The notes below the pieces were generated by a model. It was given only the letters and a program-made list of their open reading frames with translations. It ran no database searches and was not told the DNA's origin. A DNA stretch of 64,000 nt from Woeseiaceae bacterium (GTDB lineage Bacteria; Pseudomonadota; Gammaproteobacteria; Steroidobacterales; Woeseiaceae): the NCBI GenBank assembly GCA_021773135.1, contig JAJFKP010000023.1, forward strand, positions 62,001-126,000, in the 5' to 3' direction. The position numbers and the translations under genes are program-made. Below, piece after piece: positions 33,680 through 41,913 of the stretch (within the stretch, counting starts at the first letter, position 1; every line of letters starts with the position of its first letter).

Positions 33680-36025
33680 ATGACCGAAAAGCGTTCATTA
33701 TTTGCAAACCTTAAGCATCGTCGCGTGCCACAGCTCGTGGGTATGTATATCGCGGCGACCTGGCTGGTCATCGAACTTGGCGACTGGACGACAGAACGCT
33801 TTAACATGCCCGCGACCCTGACGTCGTACGTTTTCGTGGCCATGCTGGCGATGTTGCCGGCCGTTATCCTGTTCTCTTATAACCATGGCGCGCCCGGTAA
33901 AGATCAGTGGACGACGTCTGAGAGGTTGTTTGTTCCTCTGAATGTTATGGTCGCCGCGGGCGTCTTGTATTTCTTAAGTCCGCTGCTGAACGTGGAAGCA
34001 GCAACCGAGACGGTCCGGATTCCTGATGAGACCGGCGTCATCCAGGAGTTTGAAGTCGCGAAGAGCGGTTACCACAAGGAAGTCATCGGATTCTTCTGGC
34101 GCAATGAGTCGGGCGACAGCGAACTGGACTGGCTGTCCTATGGACTGCCGCTGATGCTGGCACATGATCTGAATCGGGTGTCGCCGGTTATAACCGTTGA
34201 CACACCTTTTGATTCGACCTCCGTCAGAAGCGAACTCAGAAACAAGGGCTACCCCACATTTCTCGATGAGCCGCAGGGCCTGCGGGTAGAAATCGCGAGA
34301 GACCGGCGCAGTGCCGCACTAATTGTTGGCAGCTTTGCCAAGACCGCAGAGACAATCACCGTTAACGCAACATTGATCGATGCCACAAGCGGCAACGAAA
34401 TCGGTTCACATTCTGTTTCCGGCAACGACTGGCTGACCGCCGTCGACGATGTCAGCGCCGCCGTTTTGAATTATCTCGATGTCAGGCCAAGCGACAATCA
34501 AAGCGACGACCCGATCGGGCAGCACTTCAGCGGTTCTTTGGAGGCGATCAGGCACTTTACTAACGGTCAGGTTGCAGTAGACATAAACAATGACTATTCG
34601 CTGGGCATTGCCGAACTGCAAAGCGCCGTTAATCTGGACCCTGAGTTTGCTGAAGCCAGCGGTGATCTATCGATGAGTCACTACCTGAACAACGACCTCG
34701 AGTCCGCCCGTGCAACCGCATCACAGGCGTTGAAGAACAGCTATCGCCTGTCAGAGACCAGCAAGTTTCTTATCAAGGCCAACCGGTATATTTTCGATGG
34801 TGATTTTGAGCGTGGAGCACGGGTGGTCGAAATCTGGACGCAAGTAGAACCAACCAGTACAGATGCTTTCGCCGCATCGGCGCAAATAAATCGTTTGCGA
34901 GGCACTGCCGAGTCATTGCAAAAAGCGAGTATTGCTTACGATCGGCTGCTCGAGCTTGACCCGCAGAATCTCGGTATGCTTCGACAAAAGGCAGAAGTTG
35001 AACAACAGCGCGGCGACTACGAAACTGCTGCCCTCTATCTTCGAAACTTTCTCGAGCAGGAACCCGACAGCGGTGACGGACATCGGCAGCTCGCCTCAAT
35101 TTACCAGGCACTGGGTGACCTGGAGGCGGCACAGAATTCTCTCGAGGATGCGACAATCCTGTCGGAAAACCCGCTGGAATCGCAGCTTGGTCTTGCGCGA
35201 CTCGAAGCGCGGCGTGGCTACTTTGAAGAGGCAGAAGAACGACTTGTCGGGCTTAATAGCGACGATTTGCGTCCGCCACAGCAGGTGCAGCTGCTCTCTG
35301 CCCGTTCAGAAGTTGCATACGTCAGGGGCCAGATTGGAAAAACGATCGCGTTGAGCGCCGAAATCAACGAGGCGGCAAAAGCATTCATGCCGCCGATCGC
35401 TCGGCTTCTGGGTATCGAAAACCAGCAACCATCCATGCTGGCCCTCCTGGGCAGGACCGAGGAGGCGATAGCGATTGCTGACGAAATCACAGCGCAACTG
35501 CAGGCGCCGCTGAACGCCAGCATGAACTTTACCTATGCCACCATCCATAACGCGGCCAATCAGCGGGAAGCCTATCAGGAAGTCGTAGACCGCACGCTGG
35601 CGGTCAGGGACCAGCTGTCCCCGGTCTTCGAACCATTCCTGGAAATGCAGCTGGCACAATTGGCGATTTGGGATGAAAATTTCGAACTCGCCACGCAGCA
35701 CCTGGAACGCGCCGGAGCGCTGCTGGACCAGTCTTTTGTCCAGGTTTTTCAGAATAATCTCAGTACGTCGTCATTGCTTGTGATGCTTGCAGAGCTCTAT
35801 CTTGAGGCGCAGGCGTTAGATGAATCACGAGACCGGCTCGAGGAAATCCTGAAAGTATTTCCATCGAACGCACACGCGAAACTGGTATACGCCAAAGTGC
35901 TCATGGCGCAGGGTGACCAGGAGACCGGCCGCGAGGCGCTGCTTGAAGCGCTCGACATCTGGGCGGATGCCGACACCGATTTCATCTACAGCCAGGAGTC
36001 GAAATTTTTGCTGGACAGTTTGTAG
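33680..36025 (+). CDS. Membrane-anchored tetratricopeptide repeat protein
   Basis: 781 residues. The N-terminus has a short cytosolic cap (FANLKHRRVPQLVGMYIAATWL), then two or three transmembrane segments, a FlgO-like alpha/beta domain (IRIPDETGVIQEF, VITVDTPFDS, VEIARDRRSAALIVGSFAK), and about ten TPR units through residues 290-780 (for example QVAVDINNDYSLGIAELQSA and DQETGREALLEALDIW). This architecture, often annotated as TPR or adenylate-cyclase-like, is very common in Woeseiaceae-type genomes. It is a probable scaffold at the inner membrane. No catalytic domain is seen. Confidence 0.85.
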   Translation: MTEKRSLFANLKHRRVPQLVGMYIAATWLVIELGDWTTERFNMPATLTSYVFVAMLAMLPAVILFSYNHGAPGKDQWTTSERLFVPLNVMVAAGVLYFLSPLLNVEAATETVRIPDETGVIQEFEVAKSGYHKEVIGFFWRNESGDSELDWLSYGLPLMLAHDLNRVSPVITVDTPFDSTSVRSELRNKGYPTFLDEPQGLRVEIARDRRSAALIVGSFAKTAETITVNATLIDATSGNEIGSHSVSGNDWLTAVDDVSAAVLNYLDVRPSDNQSDDPIGQHFSGSLEAIRHFTNGQVAVDINNDYSLGIAELQSAVNLDPEFAEASGDLSMSHYLNNDLESARATASQALKNSYRLSETSKFLIKANRYIFDGDFERGARVVEIWTQVEPTSTDAFAASAQINRLRGTAESLQKASIAYDRLLELDPQNLGMLRQKAEVEQQRGDYETAALYLRNFLEQEPDSGDGHRQLASIYQALGDLEAAQNSLEDATILSENPLESQLGLARLEARRGYFEEAEERLVGLNSDDLRPPQQVQLLSARSEVAYVRGQIGKTIALSAEINEAAKAFMPPIARLLGIENQQPSMLALLGRTEEAIAIADEITAQLQAPLNASMNFTYATIHNAANQREAYQEVVDRTLAVRDQLSPVFEPFLEMQLAQLAIWDENFELATQHLERAGALLDQSFVQVFQNNLSTSSLLVMLAELYLEAQALDESRDRLEEILKVFPSNAHAKLVYAKVLMAQGDQETGREALLEALDIWADADTDFIYSQESKFLLDSL

Positions 36026-36135
36026 CAGGCGAACCTGCAGAAACCCGGGACCAGCAATTCGGAGGGTCGCGGCGGCTCTGTCGGGTGAAACCGAACCCTG
36101 CTACATTCGAATAAATCGTTCCGCGCAGAGGTTAT

Positions 36136-37053
36136 TTGATGAAGACAACAGTGCTAAACACCCATTCATTCGTGGCACTCATAGCCCTGTACGTTTGCGG
36201 TGCCGGCAACGTTGCCTGGTCACAGAGTGCGTTGGTGTTTCAAACCGATTTCGGTTTGGAGGAGCCTGCCGTAGCGTCTATGAAAGGCGTTGCCTACGGC
36301 GTTTCGCCCGACCTGAAAATGTTTGATTTAACGCATGAAATTCCAGTGTTCAATATCTGGGAGGCCGCTTATCGATTGAACCAGACGGCCCGCTACTGGC
36401 CGGCAGGCACTGTCTTTGTATCCGTGGTTGATCCGGGCGTGGGCACCGACAGGAAATCCGTGGTGCTGAAAACGAAGTCCGGTCATTATTTTGTCAGCCC
36501 TGACAACGGCTCACTAACCCTGGTGGCCGAAACGCTGGGCATCGACGAAGTTCGTCGAATCGATGAGAACGTAAACAGACTTGAGGGGTCCGAGAGGTCA
36601 CACACTTTTCACGGTCGCGATGTTTATTCGTATACAGGCGCGCGCCTGGCGTCGAACGCCATAAGCTTTGGGCAGGTCGGTCCGGTCCTCGAGCCAGCGG
36701 TGGTGAGTATTGAGTACAAAAAACCAGCGCTTGTTGATGGCAGAATCGAGGGCAACATTCCTATCCTGGATATTCACTACGGCAACGTATGGACCAATAT
36801 TAATGTTGAGCTGTTTGATGAGCTCGGGATTGGCGTGGGCGAATCCGCCTGGGTAAGAATCAGTGATGGAACAGAAACGTTATTCGAGGAACGCGTGCGC
36901 TACGTAAGTTCGTTCGGTGGCGTAGATCTCGGTGAGCCTGCGCTTTACGTCAACGATATTCTGAATATTGGGCTTGCCGTCAACCAGGGCGATTTTGCGA
37001 AGCAGTATGGCGTGGTACCAGGTCCGGATCGCAACATAGAAATCTGGAAATAA
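36136..37053 (+). CDS. Secreted SAM hydroxide adenosyltransferase (DUF62) family protein
   Basis: 305 residues. A signal peptide (about MKTTVLNTHSFVALIALYVC, cleaved near AWSQS) is followed by the DUF62 fold that splits S-adenosylmethionine to adenosine and methionine. Catalytic-type residues are visible: VVDPGVGTDRKSV (Asp and Arg) and FHGRDVYS (His), and the C-terminal barrel is DIHYGNVWTNI. The halogenase loop of fluorinases and chlorinases is not evident, so hydrolysis is more likely. Periplasmic location is unusual because SAM is cytosolic. AGAGG precedes the ATG. It is followed by an MFS transporter gene. Confidence 0.85.
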   Translation: MMKTTVLNTHSFVALIALYVCGAGNVAWSQSALVFQTDFGLEEPAVASMKGVAYGVSPDLKMFDLTHEIPVFNIWEAAYRLNQTARYWPAGTVFVSVVDPGVGTDRKSVVLKTKSGHYFVSPDNGSLTLVAETLGIDEVRRIDENVNRLEGSERSHTFHGRDVYSYTGARLASNAISFGQVGPVLEPAVVSIEYKKPALVDGRIEGNIPILDIHYGNVWTNINVELFDELGIGVGESAWVRISDGTETLFEERVRYVSSFGGVDLGEPALYVNDILNIGLAVNQGDFAKQYGVVPGPDRNIEIWK

Positions 37054-37144
37054 TCGGGCCGGACCGTTGCCGGGAAATGCGTTCCAGAATACACGCGTCG
37101 CAGTCAAGAAACTGAACAAAAAAAAGCCTTGAAAATGGCTGGAA

Positions 37145-37173
37145 TTGACATCCTCGGCGACGACCTGTAGATC
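37145..37173 (+). promoter_or_regulatory. Possible sigma-70 promoter of the MFS transporter
   Basis: TTGACA (37145-37150) is followed by a 17-base spacer and TAGATC (37168-37173), a weak -10. It lies about 105 bases upstream of the MFS ATG at 37280. Confidence 0.3.
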
Positions 37174-37279
37174 CTGTACATCTAGCCGGGCACGAAGGGA
37201 GTGCGCTCGGCGCGCCGCAGAGCCTGCCGCAAGCAAGTGCGGGACCAGCTAATACGATTACAACAAGGGGAAAGCCCGC

Positions 37280-38497
37280 ATGGCGGCAGACCAAAGCGGT
37301 TTGGTGCACCACAAAACCAACTTTGACGACTGGCGGTCACTTACGATTGGCGTCTATATGGCATTGGCCGGGTACGCCGTCATGGTCGGGTTACCGGTTA
37401 TTTCCACGGCCTGGGTTAATCACTTGAGTTTCACGGAAGTCGAGGTCGGCCGGGTTGCGGGGGCCGATCTGGCCGGTCTCGCAATTGGTGCCGTAATTGC
37501 GGCGCTGTTTGTCGCCAGAATCGATCGTCGCTACATGACAGTGGCGGCCGCCGCCGTCGCAATCGGTGCGAACATCCTTTGTATCTATTACCAGAGTTAC
37601 GAGGTTACATTGTGGCTGCGCCTGCTCGCCGGAACAGGTGCCGGCGTTTACACCGGCGTTGCCGTTGCGACAATTGCCGGGCACTCGAGACCGGCCTTCG
37701 CGTTTGGCGTTGAGTTATTCGCATTTGCTGCCTCGCAGGGCGCGGAACTCAAGTTTCTGCCGTTCCTGTCCATGAACGGTATTTACCTCGTACTGGTTGC
37801 CACCTTCGTGGTTGGATTGATGTTCATCTCATGGTTGCCACGGCGACCGGCGGAAAAGAGCCTGGACGTTGAAGTTGACGTAGAAGAGCCTGACGGCGAT
37901 CACCATCTGGAACATAAACACGTACCCGCCTACGTACCCTGGCTCGTGTTAACAGCGATCGTATTTACCTACATCAACATTGGTGCCTACTGGACCTATA
38001 TCGAGCTGGCTGCTTCGGAATCGGAAGCATCGCCTGACTGGGTCGCCAGCATGCTCTGGGTATCTTCCGTGTTCTCAGTCATCGGTTGCCTGTTCGCCGT
38101 GCTGCTCAGCAATCGCTATGGCCTGGCGCGGCCGTTGCTGGTTACGCTTATTTTCCAGGCTGTGATTGTTGTAATGCTGGTACAGGGCATTAACAACGTT
38201 AACGTGGCAATCAGCATGTTCATGTTCAATTTCTGCTGGATCTTTGTCGACATATACCAGGCGGCGACGATCGCGAACGTTGATCGCTCAGGTCGATTTC
38301 CTGCATTGATACCGGCTGCTCAGGGTCTTGGCAACTTTCTCGGCCCCAACCTTGCGGCATCGGTTCTGGCATTCAATCTCGGGTACAACAGCGTCTTTAT
38401 CCTGTGCGGTGCCGCATCGATTACCGCCATGCTGGTCTATCTCTATATGTATCTCACGCTTAAAAAAGAAATACCGGCACTCGCGGATTCATCCTGA
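37280..38497 (+). CDS. MFS transporter
   Basis: 405 residues with twelve predicted transmembrane helices in two six-helix halves. The first half has a GADLAGLAIGAVIAALFVARIDRR type loop 2-3 motif. The central cytosolic loop is acidic and His-rich (EPDGDHHLEHKHVPAY). It belongs to the major facilitator superfamily, but the subfamily and substrate are unclear. Homologues are often annotated as hypothetical permeases. A GGGGAAAG ribosome binding site precedes the ATG. Confidence 0.88.
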   Translation: MAADQSGLVHHKTNFDDWRSLTIGVYMALAGYAVMVGLPVISTAWVNHLSFTEVEVGRVAGADLAGLAIGAVIAALFVARIDRRYMTVAAAAVAIGANILCIYYQSYEVTLWLRLLAGTGAGVYTGVAVATIAGHSRPAFAFGVELFAFAASQGAELKFLPFLSMNGIYLVLVATFVVGLMFISWLPRRPAEKSLDVEVDVEEPDGDHHLEHKHVPAYVPWLVLTAIVFTYINIGAYWTYIELAASESEASPDWVASMLWVSSVFSVIGCLFAVLLSNRYGLARPLLVTLIFQAVIVVMLVQGINNVNVAISMFMFNFCWIFVDIYQAATIANVDRSGRFPALIPAAQGLGNFLGPNLAASVLAFNLGYNSVFILCGAASITAMLVYLYMYLTLKKEIPALADSS

Positions 38498-38637
38498 GGG
38501 CAGTTCCAAGGACAAAGCGCTTTGCAGCCGTTCTTGTCGCACGGCGCTCCTTCTGTAAGCTTAAGGATGTCGGCTGAATATTGAATGCAGCCGGCACTTT
38601 CCAGCACTATGGAACAGCGTTTTTTTCTTCTGAAGCC

Positions 38638-39762
38638 TTAGTAAAAGTTGGAAAGCTCGGTACCGTTAACAGGGATCATCAGGTGAGCTTGCTCCGTGCC
38701 TTCCCGCATCAGCCATGGCGTGCCCTTGCCGACACTCAGGTTGTCGCGATCCGCCAGGGTGGGCATGCCTGTCTCCACTGCCGTCACGCCGGGAAGCCGG
38801 ATTACCCAAAGCAGTTTGAGCCGGTCCTCTTCGCCTTCATATAACCGATACAGAAACTCTCCAAAGCGTCGCCGCGGAATATCGCCCGCATCTGCGGCAG
38901 CCTGAACGGCCGCAGCAATCGCTTCATCGGACTCGCCCTCTGCCTGCAATGTCATACGCAAATCCAGTTCGGCCAGGTTTTTTTCATGAGAACAGCGCGT
39001 GAATCCGGTTTCCTCATCACGAGAAATGCACACGATGCCATTCGATCCCTGCCGCAGAACTTCGCGTTTGCCGCTGTCAGGGTCGTAGGCAACCACAGTT
39101 GTTGCGCGCCGCAAATCGCGTGGCAAGGGCAACGTTGCACGAATAAACGGGTGTATGTCGCGGGTATTTAGCGCAGCCTCTGCGCCGCCTTGGTTGGATA
39201 AGTCTGTGCCGTTGATTGGCATCATGATGTGTGCGGAAGAGGTGCCTTCACGCATCATCCACGGCGTGCCCATCCCCTTTACCGCGCTCGTAAATCGGCC
39301 GGCGGGCGACACTGCCAATTCTGCGGAGCTGGTATTCGGCAGCATGACCACCCAAAGCAGCCGCATGCCGCCGTCGCTTTCATCCAGCCGGTAGATCATG
39401 GCTCCCGGCGGAACCGGTTTAATCAATCCAGACGCTTCAGCTTGTGCTTCCGCCGCCTGCAGGTCCTCGCCTTCCAGTCCGCTTGCGGCAAGTTTTGCGC
39501 TGTAATCCCGTCGTGCGGCGGTGCTTTTCGCAAAACACAACGTGTGATTGTTCTGATCTTTAATCTTGCACTCAACGGCGTTCGTTCCATTGCGCAGATT
39601 CTGGCGCGTGCCACTTTCGTCGTAAGTATATACGCCCGCTTCAGCACGCAACTCTTCAGGGAGGGGAAGCACTGCCCTCGAGATCGCTCTTTCCGTTACC
39701 TGGCTGTACGCAGTTGCCGCCACCAGCAGCAGTAAAAGTGCAGTGAATATTTTGTTCGTCAT
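38638..39762 (-). CDS. Secreted protein with two internally duplicated domains, unknown family
   Basis: 374 residues with a signal peptide (MTNKIFTALLLLLVAATAYS). Two copies of a ~170-residue unit follow. They share RAVLPLPEELR/RATLPLPRDLR, YTYDESGTRQNL/VAYDPDSGKREVL, a CxC-like VECKI/IVCISR core, LLWVVMLPNTSS/LLWVIRLPGVTA, GTPWMMREGTSSAHIMMPINGTDLSN/GTPWLMREGTEQAHLMIPVNGTELSN. I do not recognise the family. It is probably periplasmic or outer-membrane-associated. It stands alone between the MFS and amidohydrolase genes. Confidence 0.75.
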   Translation of the reverse strand: MTNKIFTALLLLLVAATAYSQVTERAISRAVLPLPEELRAEAGVYTYDESGTRQNLRNGTNAVECKIKDQNNHTLCFAKSTAARRDYSAKLAASGLEGEDLQAAEAQAEASGLIKPVPPGAMIYRLDESDGGMRLLWVVMLPNTSSAELAVSPAGRFTSAVKGMGTPWMMREGTSSAHIMMPINGTDLSNQGGAEAALNTRDIHPFIRATLPLPRDLRRATTVVAYDPDSGKREVLRQGSNGIVCISRDEETGFTRCSHEKNLAELDLRMTLQAEGESDEAIAAAVQAAADAGDIPRRRFGEFLYRLYEGEEDRLKLLWVIRLPGVTAVETGMPTLADRDNLSVGKGTPWLMREGTEQAHLMIPVNGTELSNFY

Positions 39763-39958
39763 GTGAGATTCCCTGTTTGTACCCCGGGGGTGCCAACGGT
39801 CATCCGAAATGATCAGTCGGCGCCGTGCGGCAGCTCGGTCTCGGTTTCGACCGGTATCTTCAGGCAGACCCGGGTGAGGCCCTGTTTATTACAACCGTCG
39901 GGCGTGCGCAGACCACGCTATACCTGGAAAATGCCGGTATACCTTCAAGGTGGAGTGC

Positions 39959-41743
39959 CTATCGTTGTGTTCTTGTCTCAGACTGGTTGCCGGTCGCTGA
40001 CCAGATCTCACGCCCCCCAACAATCGTGCTGACAACGGGCAGGTAACGGATACGATCGGCATCCATGTCGAAGAAGTCGTCTTCGATGATCGTGAAGTCG
40101 GCCAGTTTGCCTACTTCGATCGTGCCGATCCTGTCCTCACTAAAGGTCTGGTAGGCCGGAGCCCAGGTGTGCAGCCGAAGCGCCTCTTCCCGATCAACGG
40201 CTTCCTCCGGGCCATAGACCCGACCATCCCAGCCTTTGCGCGTAATGCCTGTCCACAGCGTGACGCTGGGGCCATAGGGCGCGCCATCTGAACCCCAGCT
40301 GACCCATATTCCCGCGTCTTGTAGTGATTTCGTCGGGTTCATCGTCGCCTCCCGGTCGCCGGCCAGCGACTCAACGGCGAACGCGCCCAGCCCGACCGTA
40401 AAAGCCGGTTGACTCGCGACCCCAATGCTGTGACGGGCCATGGTTGCCATGACGTCGGCAGATGGCTTAACGGCAACGTGGTGTAGGTAGTGGCGATGAT
40501 TCTCGCGCGGCATTTCTGTGAGGATTCGGTCGAGCTGCTCGACGACCATTTCGACTGCACCGTCGCCCATTGTATGAATGCCGAGTTGCCAGCCAAGTTC
40601 GTGTGCTCGCCTTGCCACCGGGTAGAACGCCTCGGCAGGAATCCTGATGGCGCCGGTATAGTCAGGCCGGTCCTCATAACCCTCCGTTGACCAGTAGGCC
40701 GGAGCACTGAGTCCACCGTCGATACTCATCTTGATGGCGCCAATTTTAAGCCGCTCATTACCGAAGCCTGTTATGAACCCCAGACCCTCCAGCTCGGCAA
40801 GGGCGACTTCAACCGACTCATCAAGGTCGTCAAAGGCGTCATAGCCGGGACGAAGCCGGATCTGCAGCGTCGCGCGCGGCAGGTTTTCTCCATCACTTTC
40901 GTACAGCGCCTGAAAATGGCGCAGTTCGTTCGGCCGGACACCTGCGACATTGACACTGCTGACGCCTGAACTGGCAAACTGCAGCAACAGGGATCTCAGG
41001 TTCTCAAGCGAACCTGCGCTGGCCGGCGGTCGCGGTGCAACGTCGGCTGCGAGCCGTCGAGCGGAGTCGTACAGGCGCCCGTTTGGCCCACCGTTTTCAT
41101 CGTGGCCTATGTGTCCACCACCGGGAAAGGTGGTATTGCGATCGATGCCGGCGGCGGCGAGTGCCATTGAATTAAGCACGGTCGTGTGTGGACCGCGCGT
41201 GAGCAAGACCGGGTTTTCATCCGTCCCCAAGTCGAGATCGGCAGCAGTGGGCAATATACCGTTGTGCCAGATCTCGCGACTGAGCGCGCCACTAATCCAT
41301 TCCCCTGGCCCGACCCGTGCCGCTTCTTTCTGCAGTGCCGCCTGCAGCTCCGCAATCGTCGTTGCCTCGCGAACCCAGCCGGGCACCTCGAAGATGAGGC
41401 CGCCTTCCCATTCCATCAATGGGCCGCGATTAATGTCCGCGTGAACATGATTGTCGAACAATCCCGGCAGCATCATGGCGCCGCCCAAATCGACAGTCTC
41501 GGTCGCAGCGCCGGCGATGTTCCGCGCGCCTGCATCCGCGCCGACAAATATGATCTCACCGTCACGAACACCGACGGCAGAGACTGTTGACGATGCGTCA
41601 GCTGAAATTCCGGTATACACGTTGCCGTTTACATAGATTGTGTCCGGAACATCGATTCGCTCGGGGCTCACTGGTTTGTTGCAACCATTGAGTGCTGCTA
41701 ACAGCACCAGCCCGAAAATGACCTGGACAGCTGGCTTCCACAT
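39959..41743 (-). CDS. Amidohydrolase lipoprotein (YtcJ-like)
   Basis: 594 residues of the amidohydrolase superfamily 3 (YtcJ). A lipoprotein signal (MWKPAVQVIFGLVLLAALNG then C) leads to the barrel with the metal-binding segment FDNHVHADI and later GIHTMGDGA and SWGSDGAPYG. It should hydrolyse an N-acyl or cyclic amide substrate in the periplasm, but specificity is unknown. It shares the reverse orientation with the neighbouring duplicated-domain protein and alpha/beta-hydrolase genes, with gaps of about 170-200 bases. Confidence 0.88.
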   Translation of the reverse strand: MWKPAVQVIFGLVLLAALNGCNKPVSPERIDVPDTIYVNGNVYTGISADASSTVSAVGVRDGEIIFVGADAGARNIAGAATETVDLGGAMMLPGLFDNHVHADINRGPLMEWEGGLIFEVPGWVREATTIAELQAALQKEAARVGPGEWISGALSREIWHNGILPTAADLDLGTDENPVLLTRGPHTTVLNSMALAAAGIDRNTTFPGGGHIGHDENGGPNGRLYDSARRLAADVAPRPPASAGSLENLRSLLLQFASSGVSSVNVAGVRPNELRHFQALYESDGENLPRATLQIRLRPGYDAFDDLDESVEVALAELEGLGFITGFGNERLKIGAIKMSIDGGLSAPAYWSTEGYEDRPDYTGAIRIPAEAFYPVARRAHELGWQLGIHTMGDGAVEMVVEQLDRILTEMPRENHRHYLHHVAVKPSADVMATMARHSIGVASQPAFTVGLGAFAVESLAGDREATMNPTKSLQDAGIWVSWGSDGAPYGPSVTLWTGITRKGWDGRVYGPEEAVDREEALRLHTWAPAYQTFSEDRIGTIEVGKLADFTIIEDDFFDMDADRIRYLPVVSTIVGGREIWSATGNQSETRTQR

Positions 41744-41913
41744 GACTGATCTACTCCTCGATTCAAGGCACCGTAACTAAATAAGGCGTACGGTTTATTG
41801 CGGGGTTCAGCGCATAGTATAGAGCGGAAACCGCGCTGGAATCGCAACTTCACATGGACGACACGGTTTTCGTTGTGCTGGTGGGCGCATGTCGCTGCCG
41901 CTCTTCGGTGCCG

